From contig OW051497.1 of assembly GCA_932521035.1 (NCBI GenBank), forward strand, positions 3,472,001 through 3,536,000: DNA of 64,000 nt, in the 5' to 3' direction. Every line of letters begins with the position of its first letter. The stretch's first letter is position 1. The notes beneath the pieces were generated by a model. It did not search any database and had not been told where the DNA came from. It saw nothing but the letters and a program-made list of their open reading frames with translations. This document shows positions 1 through 31,943 of this stretch, piece by piece. A program made the translations under genes and the position numbers. Source of the stretch: Oscheius dolichura. Its lineage: Eukaryota; Nematoda; Chromadorea; Rhabditida; Rhabditidae.

Positions 1-265
1 GCGACCCCGAGCTTTTCGACTGAACGAATTGATGGAACAAAAACACGGGCAAAAGGATCGATCTGTAAGTTTACTAATCATTCTAAACTCGACATTTTCA
101 GCTGTTGCTTCATCCGAAGAAAGGCCAATTGTCAAAAGACAGAGCTCGAAGAGAGAGGAAATGAAGACCCCAGCCAAGAAGGTGAGTTACATCGATACCT
201 TTTGAGCTATATATTCGTATTATAATCACCGTTTGTTTCAGGCCAACGTCTACAAAAAGAGCTGA
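1..265 (+). CDS. 3' end of an unidentified gene (three exons visible, lysine-rich C-terminus)
   Basis: Three exon pieces can be joined: 1-64, 102-181 and 242-265, ending in TGA. The introns are 65-101 (37 nt, GTAAGT...TTTTCAG) and 182-241 (GTGAGT...TTTCAG). The phases agree throughout and give an open frame of 56 residues. The peptide is hydrophilic, rich in Lys, Arg, Ser and Glu, and ends in ANVYKKS. It shows no recognisable domain and looks like a disordered C-terminal tail. The gene continues to the left of the window. It converges on the PKD gene, whose stop lies at 1037. The family is not recognised. The splice pattern makes it convincing as coding sequence, but the function is unknown. 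Confidence 0.7.
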
Positions 266-1036
266 AGGTATTGGCGATGCTCCACTCCGTATCCGGTGTT
301 CCTTCTCATAACCCCACAGTATTTAAAGCCTATTTCATTAACATAGAAGTTCCGAAAGGTTGTATTTGGAGAGATTTGAGGTTAGCGCTATAATGTTCGC
401 TTTTTGCTTGCCTCCTCAAAACAAATTCTTATTCAAACTTACCAACAAAGTTCAAATAATTGCAACCTCAGTTTCTCTTGTTCCAACTTTTCGGTTCTTT
501 TTAGCTTAGCTTTGCTTTTCTTTTTTTTTTTTGATTTTTTGCGTTCCACTCAATTATGACGCCGGTATACCCTAACCTCCTCCAGAATATCTGCCTTTGT
601 ACATGTAACCCCGATCAAACATTTCACATACATCCAACACCTTTTCACTTTTGTTAATTTTCTTTATTTTCTCTCATGATTATGCTGATTGCTCACATTG
701 TTTTGGAAACTGAACATTAAAAACTCCTTTAATAGATTTACAAAATTACAGATACAGTTCCATAAAAATAGAGTAAACAACCAATTAATATGAATTTAAG
801 AAGACCGGTAATTTTCATAGTCCACAAATTAAGCAAAAAATATTTGGGACATAGAGAAAATCCGTTAGTATGGAGATCATAAAAGGGTCGGGGAGTCGAC
901 GGGGATTTTGTTTTTTATGATATGCAAAAAAATGCATGATAAAACTCGACGAGAGAGAGAGAGAACAAGTGCTGCTTTGTTTGAGATATGTGGCTATGTC
1001 CTAAGGGGGCCTAACTGTTGTGAGATGTCATGTGAT
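266..1036. other. Intergenic 3' flanks of two convergent genes
   Basis: This stretch lies between the stop of the partial plus-strand gene and the stop of the minus-strand PKD gene. It contains T-rich and A-rich runs and a short GA repeat near 949-965. I see no convincing coding sequence and no clear AATAAA signal for either gene. The 67-codon open frame at 908-1111 overlaps the PKD terminal exon on the other strand and is a chance frame. Confidence 0.6.
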
Positions 1037-21439
<20,403 letters not shown>

Positions 21440-23305
21440 CTGAAAAAACGGTATTAGATTAATCCAAAATAATATACTGGAATTGTTTTTGATTTTCCAG
21501 TGCGCAGCAGATGGACGAGACAGGCAGAACTGGGCAACCGCGCACAATTGAATTGTCTATTTCTTTTTAGGAGGAATTTTTAGTGTAGAGGCAAAATAGA
21601 GACCAAAAGACGTAGGGAAGGCCGACGTTTTAGCAACATTGTCCCCGCCGTCACCGGAAGTTCACACGTCAAAAGGGGTGTCAGAAGGGGCTACTTGAAT
21701 AAGTTCCACAGGGAGCAGAAAGCCCCCAGGAGAGGGTCAGCCAACTCTTGTTGCCCCATCCCACGCCCTGTCTGCTTTTCGAATAATCCATCATCTCATC
21801 CAAAGAAAGGACTACCCCTGACATAAAAATAGTTCCTATGAATGGATGTCGTCTCGCTCAGCTGTAGTAAATACGGCATTATTCTATGAGCTCTTCCCAG
21901 CGCTTTTTCCCGTCGAGAACACTTACAAACTCCACTTTTTCGACTATAAAAAGCGAACAGCTGACTAAAATTGAAAAGGGGATAAAATTTTCCCCTACCA
22001 GGTGTTCAGCAGCTGAAATGGGCCGCCTGCTTTAAAATAGTTTCCTGAATCCAACAATACGGGGTGGGATTAAAGGGCTCTAGGACTTTCTTATGGGACT
22101 CAAAAATACATTTGTTGGCATCGTTTGCTACGGGTAGGAATGTACTTATGATAATTATGGATGGCGATTAACAAGAAACTGACTTGAGAGAGCAGGTATA
22201 ATGCTGGAAAAAAACTCACGCAACAAACGAACAATTTCCGAAGTTTCATTAGAGAAACAAAGACCCGGTGGAAATTAGGCCAGATACAAACCGCATCAGT
22301 AAAGGTGCTGCACTTTGAATTTAATTAGTGCACTTTTTGAGAGAAAAAGTGAGGTGAGATCTCTTACTACGGATCACTTATATAAAGAAGTAGGCTGGGA
22401 TAAAATTAGGACGTCTGGCCCCAATTATAGGAGTTAAGACAGGGAAAATTTGTCAAGAATACTGCAGGTGTGAGAAAAAGAAGGGGTGTAATCTATTTAC
22501 AACTTATTCAATGAACTCCTGCGTGGGGTTCTAAAGAACGGGGAGTGGATCTGATTTTCTAAAGGTTAATCACGAGTTTAACTAGTTGAATTAAATGAGA
22601 GGGTGGCGCGCAACAGAAATTGTGCAGCACTGTCCGGCACCCCCGCGACTCAATTTAGGAAAAAAAGGAATTGCAGCGAATGTTAGATCTCATTTTAGCA
22701 GTTTTCGTGATTTATCGTCATCCTATTTGTAAGTGCAGCAGGATAACCAAAAGGATCAAGGTCTTTTTGTAAAATACAGGAAATCTTGGATAGTTTCTTC
22801 AAAGATTTCCAGTGTAAAATCTCTGGAAAGCTTTCACTTTTTACCCAGAAGAACAGCTGGTCAAAACCAACAATTCTCGAACAAACTAGCCAACACTTCG
22901 TTGTTTTTTTGAAAAATAAATGGAGGTCCTAAAAGTTGTTCAACTCTGTGTTACAAGGAATTGAGGCATTTCAGAGAAGCAGTTATCAGCTTACTCATTA
23001 TCACAAAATGCTATACAGTCACGTGAAGCTCAAAAAAGCGGGTAGAAACGTACCAGTTCAAAATAAGGCGGCTCAATCGATAAATTAAGATCCATCTTTG
23101 CTGACAAAATGTGTGGGCCTGAGTGTGTAGGTTCCGCAAATGTTCCTATCGCCGTATCAGTTTCGGGAGAGGATTAAGCATGGCTAATACTTTAAAAATC
23201 TATTTGATCTGTCGACCTGTTTTATCAGGAGAACGGAGCCCGGGTCTGGCTCAAACTATGCAGACGCGGTCAAGATTGTGCTCGCCTCGATGTTAGCTAA
23301 CTTAC

Positions 23306-23631
23306 GGATTGTGAATAATAGTAATCTGAGAAGTAGTCATGGCTGGGAACCTGCATCGGACGGACGCCGGCAGGCCCGGCGGGTCTGATAACAGGCAAGG
23401 CTGACGCTGTTTCACCAGATAGCGTGCTCCAGCCGATTTTCCGAGAGTGACGAAGTTCATCAGCTGGGTTCCTATCTCTGGGCCTACTGTTCGAGTCCTT
23501 CGTCCCATAACCCGGCGAGATGGCTGTCTACTTTGTATTTTAACGCTTAAACGTCGTTCTTTTTGCATTTCTTCGCTAAACGGCAAGTACCGGCTCGCGC
23601 TGGTCGACAATCTTTTGCTCCTTCTAATCAT
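23306..23631 (-). CDS. dkf: Candidate distal alternative first exon of PKD
   Basis: An ATG at 23629-23631 opens 108 codons plus two bases, ending at the strong donor AATCC|GTAAGT. The phase fits the acceptor at 14656 exactly as the exon at 21357-21439 does, so the two would be alternative N-termini. The encoded peptide is strongly basic (RRSKRLSTSASRYLPF near its start, and SRRVMGRRTRTVG), with many Ser and Arg. It has no recognised domain, so it may be a regulatory or localisation tail. Joined to the common exons it would give a protein of 943 residues. Two N-terminal variants from separate promoters are known for C. elegans dkf-2. A short independent gene is the alternative, because the frame runs to a stop just past the donor. 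Confidence 0.4.
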
Positions 23632-24105
23632 ATACACTGTTCACTCTAGGCTTTTATGAGCTGTGATTTAAAACCACGTGGTGGTCAGGCATTTCGCGGT
23701 AAGATCAAAAGGAAAGACAGAAAGTATGGCAATGGAAAATGTTGGCATTTGAGCTGACAAATAAATATATTTTTCAGGTCATTACAGGAAAGCAGGTGGA
23801 CGTAACAACATTACATCATGGTATAAATGCCAACGACAAATTGAAAATGACGGCGGCGAATCCATAAGTAATTCGAGAGCTTCAAGGTACAAGCTGTGGT
23901 TTACTGGCTGGCAAAAAATCTGAAAAACACAACAGTCACCTTTGAAGGCAATTGGCTCCTCTTTGGGGGGTCAAAACTTGATGTTCAGGACTTTTTCTAA
24001 ACGTTGTTTGCATAATTTAGATAAACTAAGCGGAATAAAAGAAAAATTTGAGCTTTCTCACTCGTTCCCCTGAAAGAACAACTTAGGAAAAAAGCAAAAT
24101 TTTTC
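23632..24105. other. Intergenic, no feature seen
   Basis: This stretch lies between the distal candidate PKD exon and the tRNA gene. It contains short AT-rich runs only, and no coding or RNA feature could be supported. Confidence 0.5.
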
Positions 24106-24187
24106 CGCAGTCAGCAGGATTCGAACCTACGCGGGCAGAGCCCAATTGATTTCTAGTCAATCTCCTTAACCACTCGGACATGACTGC
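24106..24187 (-). tRNA. trnS-AGA: tRNA-Ser (anticodon AGA)
   Basis: The reverse strand folds as an 82-nt type II tRNA. The acceptor arm GCAGTCA pairs with TGACTGC, with a discriminator G. The D-arm contains the A-box GAGTGGTTAAGG. The anticodon stem ATTGA/TCAAT encloses CTAGAAA, giving anticodon AGA. The long variable arm GGGCTCTGCCC is typical of serine. The B-box and T-arm read GTAGGTTCGAATCCTGC. It closely resembles the usual animal serine AGA tRNA as I remember it. There is no intron. A T-run follows the 3' end as a Pol III stop. Confidence 0.97.
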
Positions 24188-27100
24188 TATGTGTCGCTTC
24201 CAGAGAGGTATCGGTCTTATTTGACGGGTCGCCTATTGAAGCCGTCTCCCTCTGGAAATAAGCCGTTTGGAGAAGTTTCGTCAGGTTCTGGAAAAGGAAG
24301 TATTTCTTTTTAATGTGAATTTTTTCAATGGCGTTCCTCTCTTGTGTATTTGTATTTTTCAGTCGAAAAACCAAAGGTTAGGCTTATTATGTGAACTGAA
24401 GTTTGTTTTCTTAGGTTTTGTCGAGCCATTGAGTATAAGGACACTGTATTCAAGATTCAGCTATCCGAAGACTAATTAAAGTTGTCACCAATTGAGGACT
24501 GGCCGCAAGGACAGCGAAAGCAAGGTCGTTACCGCCACACCTCGGGTTACTTAAAACTGACTCACCATTGATGCTGTGCCAGCTAAAACTAAATCGACCC
24601 TGTCCAACATCCTGCTCTATTATTTTTGGTTATCGTAAAGATTATGAACTGTAGTAGACCCGACTCAGATCCGTAATGATATCAGTGTGACCACTCTTAA
24701 TATCCGGAGTTGTCTTATCAGTTGACCTGTAAGCTGAAATATCCAGAGTCCTGGAAAACCCGTCGGCAACTGCCTAAAAAGAAAGACTTGACGGGACTAA
24801 TTTGGCTGTCACTAGTATGAGGATAGCGTCTTCTTAACTGCATTCATTTGTTTCGGGCGTGAACCGCTGCGTGCGCCTTTCCCCCTCGAAGAAGCGCATG
24901 TCATGTTCTCTCAATTTCGCATTCCCCTCACATATCTTATCTTTATCAACTGGCTGCTAAATGTTTCGCATTAGATCGCTTCTCTTTTTACACATATTTT
25001 CCTAGTAAGAGTGTTCAAATTAGGCGCCGAACCCGCCACTGCCGCCTCTTTTCTCCTCCACGCCCGATCTCGAGATTAGGTAAAAGTTTTCACCTCGGTG
25101 TTCCGGCCTCGTCAGCAGAACCGCGTATAGCCGGTCGCCGCAACTGGATCTCTATTTGAGAGAGAGAGCGCGAGAGAAGTCGCCGTGTGGATATCTACCA
25201 CCACGTGAACCTTTCACTTTGCCCTAGTCATGTTTTTGCCCGGGAGAGCTTTAAAATTGATTGATAGCATTGCGAAAAGGAGGAGTATTTTTGAGTTTGT
25301 GTCGAGTAAAGCCCGTCTTAGCAGTGAAGTACTTTGTTTGTACTGCTTCCTTCAAACCGCTATTTGCTTCTCTACCCAGGTTGAGAAAAAGTGCTCAGTT
25401 TTGGCTTTTTCCTTCTGCAAATTTAAATCCTTGACCTTTTGATTAAACCCCCGCTATTTTTAAATTAACTTTCGCTTTGGAAATTTGCTAAAGTAGTTAT
25501 GAAACTGCCCCTCCCCCGCCTCCCAGTATCGTAACCCTTTAGAGTGCGAGTTCAACGGCTCGTCCCCTTGCGACAGATGGACTAGGCGAACACCTCATGA
25601 AAATGACTCACGGCATCTGCCGTCAGCTGGCGACTGCCACCTCCTCAACCCTGGCGGGGGACCCCATGGGTCAAAGAGGGTGTCCACACACTCACAGGTG
25701 ACAGCCGGCTGGTGTTTGTGCCTCCGTCGACATGTGACGGATACCGTGAGCTCTGCAGTCAACATGGGAGATTCTGTATCCTCCTCGACTTTGAAAGCAC
25801 AGTTTCACTGACATGTTTACTTATCTCTTTTTCATTTTCATCGATTTTTTTCCTTCTCTGCTCTTGGTGGAAACCGCCTACATACTGTTTATTCTCCCGA
25901 GATCTGCTCATCGGCTTTCCTTGCCCCTCACTCTACGCAACCTTTTATTCGTGCAGTAAACATTTTTCTAGGGTAAAGGGTCTTCGAGAAACTTTTTCTT
26001 CCTACGGCTGTGTAATCAGTCAATGGGAGATCCTAGCCCGTCTGCCCGAGAGCATCCTCATACTTAGTCGCGCAAAGCATTACACCTTTCCGCTGCAGAA
26101 TATTACTCCTGCCATTATGCGGAAACCTATGCTGTCGTCCCCCCTAGCGGAACACTTCCCTGTTCCTCGTTATTCCTACAAAACTATTCGTATCGTTAAC
26201 CTTTCTCACTGTATCCAAAGATGACTGCAAATGCTCAGACATTTTCGAGTAGCTGTCACTTGTGTTTATCCTATTCTCATGTGATGGTTGAAACCGTTTT
26301 TTGAAAGGTGAAGCCGCCTGTTTACTCTTGTTTGTTTCTCTTCTAAAAACAATCCCTTACTCAAGCACGATTCGGTGTTCCCTTTGCTCTCTGGCTAGGG
26401 TTCAAAGAGGAAAAAGAAAGTGTAAAAGTGGAGTAATACCCACGCCTTTGTTCTAAACGATTCGGCCTATCCCATTCACTTATCGCACGAGGAGGATCCA
26501 TTAGATACATGCGGTTTTGATCTCGCGGCAAAAAAGATTTATCATCTGTTCCAGATTTTTCTCATTTTGTCACTTTTTAATGTTACAACTGATCTGATCC
26601 ACTTTTTCCGATCGAAGATCGTACTTTACCGGCACACAGGCACTTCAAGTGCCGTTGTTACCTGGTCGAAACCTCTTCCCAGGTGCATCAATGTCCTCTT
26701 CCATCAAAATAGCCGACATTTCTTAACATTACCCTTTGTCCGAACTTACCAGCACATATTCCGTCAGATATTTGTTTTCACTTGAAAATACTTTTCTTCC
26801 GAGCTTGTCTAGTCAAACAGCCCGCCTAGAATCACAGAATCACAGATTAAGAAAGCCCTTCCATTTCTATTTTTAAATCCGTCATCTCTCTGTCATACCC
26901 TTCATATCTGCTTTTCCCCTCTACCTGTTCCTACGTTCGTTTAATGTTTAATGTTCTAATTAAATAATTGAACTAGTTTTTTCCGGCTTCCCGCGAAACA
27001 GGAAGAATATTAACTTGACCTCCAACCTCCAAATGGCGTAAGCTTTACAACACCATGAGAGCCTGCGTCAACATTCGGTTTACCCAACCCGAGTGGCTCA

Positions 27101-28098
27101 AAGGAATTCCTATTTCCCTTTTCAAAGTAACTTCCTTCTATTATTTCTAAGGTTCTGAAGATTGACAAAAAAGCGTAAATATTTGTTGTTTTGTGCGTTT
27201 TGAACGGAGACCCAGAGTTCGTTTTCACACCCGCTTATTGCTATTTGACTTGGTTAATCTGTTCCGGTAACCTGCCCCGAAGTGTTCTCTTTTCGAAGAT
27301 CGTCAACCACTCACTACCAGATGGCCCATTCCAGTTCTTTTCTTTTAATGCAACTTCCCAACACACCTTTGCTCCTCCGGGCGGATCTCTTTTCCTGACG
27401 AGTTATCCGACATAACCAACTGTTCCACCCTTCTTTTCCCAGGCTCATCCTCTCTCATATCCCCTGTCATTAGAGATTCCATAGGTTTGTTTTTGTGCTG
27501 CAGCCGTCATAGTTCATATGACTGTCACTGTTGAAGTTGGTACAAGCCCTTGAAAATGCGCGAGCCCTTCCGTATGTGTTTTAAACCGAAGCTTTTGTAA
27601 GCCTGCACCTGACTTCAACGGGAGAACCGTTTTTTGAAGCTAATTTTTCTCCAGGTGGTTTCAAAAGCCCACGCAACATGGGCAGTAATACAAACATCGC
27701 CACCTTCCCCCAAATACCCATTCGATCTGTTGGTTGCATCTATCCTTCGGATATTTGCCGCCTTCGCGTGTAGAGTGTTTCTGCTGCCATTCTTTGTTTC
27801 GCAAAAGTTGACTGATGTTCGCCCTGGCTATGCTCGCTCCATCGCTGCCATCGATTGAACCCCCATGGGCAGCTGTTATACAGCCCCCGAGGGTATCCAC
27901 CACAACCCCAGCTGACCGCTATCCCCCTGACGTCACTTTCATCTACTTCCTCCCTTATTGTCTATTGTCTGCTTCCCTTTTCAACTCCTCGTCTAACTGG
28001 TTCTACTTTATTTGCGTAGTAACTCTTTCCCCTTCCTCTGTCTCTTTCTCTCGCATGCCACGCGTTCCTCCCGGCATTCTGACATTTTTCAGAACATC
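24188..28098. other. 3.9-kb gene-poor region upstream of tropomodulin
   Basis: No splice-supported coding sequence was found on either strand. The longest open frame (25712-26224, plus) has 170 codons, begins at GTG, is full of Cys, Phe and Ser, and has no flanking acceptor or donor pattern. I treat it as chance. From about 25.5 kb on, the plus strand is pyrimidine-rich. The last few hundred bases before 28092 are the likely promoter and outron of the tropomodulin gene. Confidence 0.5.
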
Positions 28099-31059
28099 AT
28101 GGCAAACGTTCACATAAACGAGCTTATGACAGATGAGGACTTTATCCAGACGATCGAGGATATGCAGATCAATGAGGATAGCCAGTTGGGAGATCTCTTG
28201 AGTGGGTTGACGTCGCTTGTTTACACCAATTAGACTCCACCAAAGCAGACGCGAGATAACTGTTTTGGATGATCCGATCAATACGGTACCTTGAGCAGGT
28301 GGAACTAACCCACGGGACGATTGGAATTTGTTTTTATCCAAACTCCAGAAAATAATCGCGGCACCCAAAAGATCCGTTTTATATCATTTCGTAAACAAAG
28401 AAGCAGACAACAATTTATCACCTGGATGCTCAAGGAACACATAGTAATATGTTTTTCAGAAGCCATGAATGAGAATCGTATTATCAGTTGGGAAGAGGCG
28501 GAAAGGATCCTACAAGACAGTTCAAATCAACCAGTCAAGTCCAGTCTGCCGGAACAAACGCGGCCGACGGAGCCAGACAATGACACAGATGTGGAAAAGT
28601 GCATCCAGAGATTGCTTGACAATGATCCCACATTGAAGGAGATCAATCTGAATAACATGAAGGTAGAGAATACTTGTTCCTCTTTATATACAGGACTCTT
28701 CAGCGCACACCAGTTCCTCAAATAAAACGGCTCATAGAAGCCCTGGCGTATAATGAATATTGCGAGAAGATTTCTTTGGCTAACATGGGATTATACGACC
28801 ACGATGCTCAGGTTACACCCTATTCGAACATCTGTTAATGAAGTTCTAGGTCCTAATCACAGTCGTGGAGATGAATCAAGCAATCAAAAAACTAAACCTG
28901 GAGACGAATTATCTCTCCGGTGACTATTTTTCCAAACTATTCAAAGCAGCACTGGTCAATATGACTCTTGAAGAGATTAAAGCTGTCAACCAGGTACGAT
29001 ATCGCTTTCTATAACTATCTTACTTTAATGTATAGGGAGTAAGCTTCTCAACCTCTGCAGAGAAAGATATAATTGAATCCATAATGGAGAACAAAGGTCT
29101 CATCAAGGTGTCTGTCAATTTACGTCTTCCCGAAGGACGACATAAAATTGAAAAGGCTACGCTTCGAAACGGAGAAATCAGTGAGTCCCTCAATATGTTT
29201 CTATAATATTCCCGGGGGAATCCAAGCTGTTGAGTGTTTTAGCTGACTGTATCGTCTTATCTATCAGGCTATTCCCAAACTTTTATCATCTGTTCTCAGT
29301 TTTCACAAAAATAGATCAAGAAAGCAAAGGAAAGCTTTAGAAAATTGCTCATTGCAGGAAGGATGATTAGAAGGGAGGCAGCGTTGAAGGCAAAACAAGA
29401 ACAAGAAAAGAATGGAACTAAAGAACCAGAGAATACCAAGCCTCCAGTTGTAAGCGCTACCCAGTTGCCCCTCTTACTCTTCCTTTTCAGCCCAAACCAG
29501 TCAAGGAGCCAACTAAGCCGCCTGTCAAGGTTCGTTGAGAATGCAGTCTTCTCTCACCCGGTCATCTTTCACTGACCGGATTTTGTGTGTATTCTTGCAT
29601 GCACTTCTAGATATCATTTCACTTACAGTCATCGTGTCTATCACCAAAAAATAAACGTGTATGCATGTCAGCCAATCAAGTGTGACTAGGTGTTGTATAT
29701 TGTCCAACCTTTATGTTGTATTCTGTTGTTGGAGTGATAAATTAGAAGAAACATCCATGTCGTATGAAATAAGACGTCCAGTCCAAGAGTGACCATAATC
29801 GACGAGTGCTCTATGTTGGAGTTCATGCCGTGGATTCATGTGACAACCGTCAACCCACGATCCTTGTTCAGGTTGCCCTTCCTCAACCGAAAGAACAACC
29901 AGCCCCGATTTCGGTAGACCATCCAAAGCCAAAGCCGTTGAAGAAGCTAATTTGGCCACCGCCTGTGGAAGAAGAACCGGAACCAATGGAACCTTTCAAG
30001 AAAGGCAAACCTTTGCATTCCCTGGCTCGGCGGGAATCCAATGCGGACCAAAGCTCTACTCCAGTGCTGAACATGGGAGGTGAAAAGGCTCCAATTAGGA
30101 AGATGGCCGAGGAAATCCGAAGAAACTCCCTGGATAGGCGGAATAGCAGGGACGGATCACCGAAGCCTATCAAGAAGCTCAGTGGCGCGACGACCGCTAC
30201 TGTGACGGAGAGAGCATCACGAGAGTCAGAGAAGGACGTCGACGATGCTGAACCTAAGGCCCCTGAAACAAGTGTGCAGAAGGCTCAGATTGCTATGGCC
30301 TGGAAAAGACCGTCTTCTATTCTTCAGAAACAAGAAGAACGCCGGGAGGAAAAGAAACAAACACCGGTGATGAAGCAGTTCGTACCCGTGAAGAAGGAAG
30401 AGCCCGTGGAAGAGCCGAAAGATGACAAGCAGAAGCCTGCCTATCTTGTGAGACGAGAAGCTCGAGAAGCCGCCGAACGGGAGGCTGCAGCCGCCGAAGC
30501 CGCTTGGAAAGCTGCCGAAGAAGAGCTCAAGAGAAAGATAGCCGAAGCGGAAGCTCTGATGAAGGCAGCCCAGGCAGCTCGGCTAGCAGCAGAAGCAGCC
30601 AAACCGAAGCCTCTCCCATTCTTGAACCCATTGTCGAAGTCGCCGGAACCACCGAAGCCGATATCTCCTGAGCCACCTAAAGAGAAGCCAACTCCTGCTT
30701 GGAGGCGACCAGCTCCTCCTCCTGTTGATGTTCCAGAAGAGAAAGCAGTTCCATTCTGGAAGAGGTCTACAGTGGCTCCTCAAAGCACTTCTGTTCCCGA
30801 GAAGCCTGTCCCCGCCTGGAAGAGGAACTTCAGCGATGGAGCGAAGATTCCGGCACCAGTGCCTCCAAAGAAGTCGGACATGTTTTCTGTTAACGGCATC
30901 AAGTCGCCCCTGGAAAATGGAACGACAAACGGAGATGATGAGCTGTCCAAGAAGAAGACAACGATTATCAAGAAGAAGGTCGTCAGGAAAAAGAGACCCT
31001 CAGAACGATCAGAAGATGGATCCAATCATGCCTTAGAAGAAATTACGTCTCACGCTTAG
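28099..31059 (+). CDS. tmd: Tropomodulin with a long disordered C-terminal tail
   Basis: Tropomodulins cap actin filament pointed ends. The exons are 28099-28201, 28460-28662, 28704-28811, 28850-28993, 29036-29180, 29358-29449, 29491-29529 and 29872-31059, totalling 2022 nt or 673 residues. Residues about 70-235 form the family LRR region: VEKCIQRLLDNDPTLKEINL, then repeated EAL/EM...L/I...N helices up to LIKVSVNLRLPEGRHK. The N-terminus is about 100 residues shorter than vertebrate tropomodulin and lacks the first tropomyosin- and actin-binding helices. The ATG follows ATTTTTCAG|AACATC, a trans-splice-like site. The tail of about 400 residues is Pro/Lys/Glu-rich, has an Ala/Glu coiled coil (30441-30600) and four W-[KR]-R motifs, and ends KKKVVRKKRPSE. 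The tail recalls leiomodin-like extensions but I see no clear WH2. Missing upstream exons are possible. Family assignment is firm; which paralogue it is remains unsure. Confidence 0.88.
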
Positions 31060-31192
31060 ATATCGCCTTTTTGTCATGCCTTTTTCTACACCGGGTTTAG
31101 TGCACATTTATTGTATCGATAAAATAATTATGTACACTTGCATTGTTTTCATATTTATCTAATTTCTACTAACTAATCTTAATCTAATTTAG

Positions 31193-31343
31193 GAGCCTGT
31201 TGACCAGCCGAGGGCCGTTTACAAGCTGCGACGGGCTTCGACCAAGGAAGGTAACTGAGATGTCATTCCTTCGTCTCTCATATTTTAACACAACGTTATA
31301 CATAGTGCCATTGCCTTTTATTTTCTTGGAAAGAGTACAATAA
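31193..31343 (+). CDS. tmd: Probable alternative 3'-terminal exons of tropomodulin
   Basis: Two exons with good sites follow the main stop. The first, 31193-31250, follows CTAATTTAG and reads EPVDQPRAVYKLRRASTKE. It ends at GAAG|GTAACT. The second, 31306-31343, follows TACATAG and reads VPLPFIFLERVQ then TAA. The phases agree (0 in, 1 between). The stop overlaps AATAAA at 31339-31344, so this looks like a real transcript end. It would have to be joined from a phase-0 donor upstream, for instance one inside the 29872-31059 exon or at 29529. The product would be a tropomodulin with a different C-terminus. A separate small gene is the alternative. Confidence 0.5.
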
Positions 31344-31344
31344 A
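31339..31344 (+). other. Polyadenylation signal AATAAA for the alternative tropomodulin end
   Basis: AATAAA overlaps the TAA stop of the last alternative exon. It is the only canonical signal close downstream of the gene. The stop at 31059 is followed only by the weaker GATAAAAT near 31119. Confidence 0.6.
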
Positions 31345-31814
31345 TGTGATACGTTAGATGTTGTTGTTGACCCGTGTAGCCACCCGTAGATTATAGCCCT
31401 TGAAGATTACAGGAATGCGAGAACAGCCTTCTCCTTTGTGTTGTCCTGCCTAAACTCTACTTGGTACTGTCATCACTTCTCCATTTGGTCATGATTTTAA
31501 GAGAACGTCCCCATTATGAAAGTGATGCTGTTGCATCAGATGGAAACTTCTTTCTCACCTAATCTTGGTGCAAAGGTCGTGATTTGACCGCTCAACATTT
31601 ATCATGTTAAAAAAAAGGCTTTACATTCCTCCGACCCCCTCGCCCCCGAAAAAAAGATAATAAATCATCCTTAGTGGTCTATTTAAAGGAATAGTCAATT
31701 AGTTTCCATGGTTACCAGAGGGATACTCTTTTGGAGCGATTTTTGGTGGAATACGAAAGATGCCCACCACCTGCCCCACCCTTTTTTGGAAAGACTCGGG
31801 TGATAGGACAACAC

Positions 31815-31943
31815 TCACACGACGTTAATCCTCGGAGATAAGCTGCTGTTGCCATCTCGCATAATTTTTTGACAGACGAAGATGCAATACACTGCGATCC
31901 ATAAAATGAGGGCCACAGTTAAGACAGCTATAAACTGCCACAT
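31815..31943 (-). CDS. Possible single-helix membrane micropeptide (42 residues)
   Basis: An ATG at 31941-31943 opens 42 codons to TGA. The peptide starts MWQFIAVLTVALILWIAVYC, a transmembrane helix, followed by a short polar tail CQKIMRDGNSSLSPRINVV. An acceptor-like pyrimidine tract ending AAATCTTCAG lies about 38 bases upstream of the ATG, which fits a trans-spliced short mRNA. Size and layout resemble known single-helix regulatory peptides, but I do not recognise the sequence. It lies alone downstream of tropomodulin on the opposite strand. The chance of a coincidental ORF is real. Confidence 0.35.
   Translation of the reverse strand: MWQFIAVLTVALILWIAVYCIFVCQKIMRDGNSSLSPRINVV

Noticed and set aside
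25712-26224. 170-codon open frame on the plus strand
   Set aside because: It starts at GTG, is rich in Cys/Phe/Ser as expected of a pyrimidine-rich strand, and has no splice pattern, signal motif or domain.
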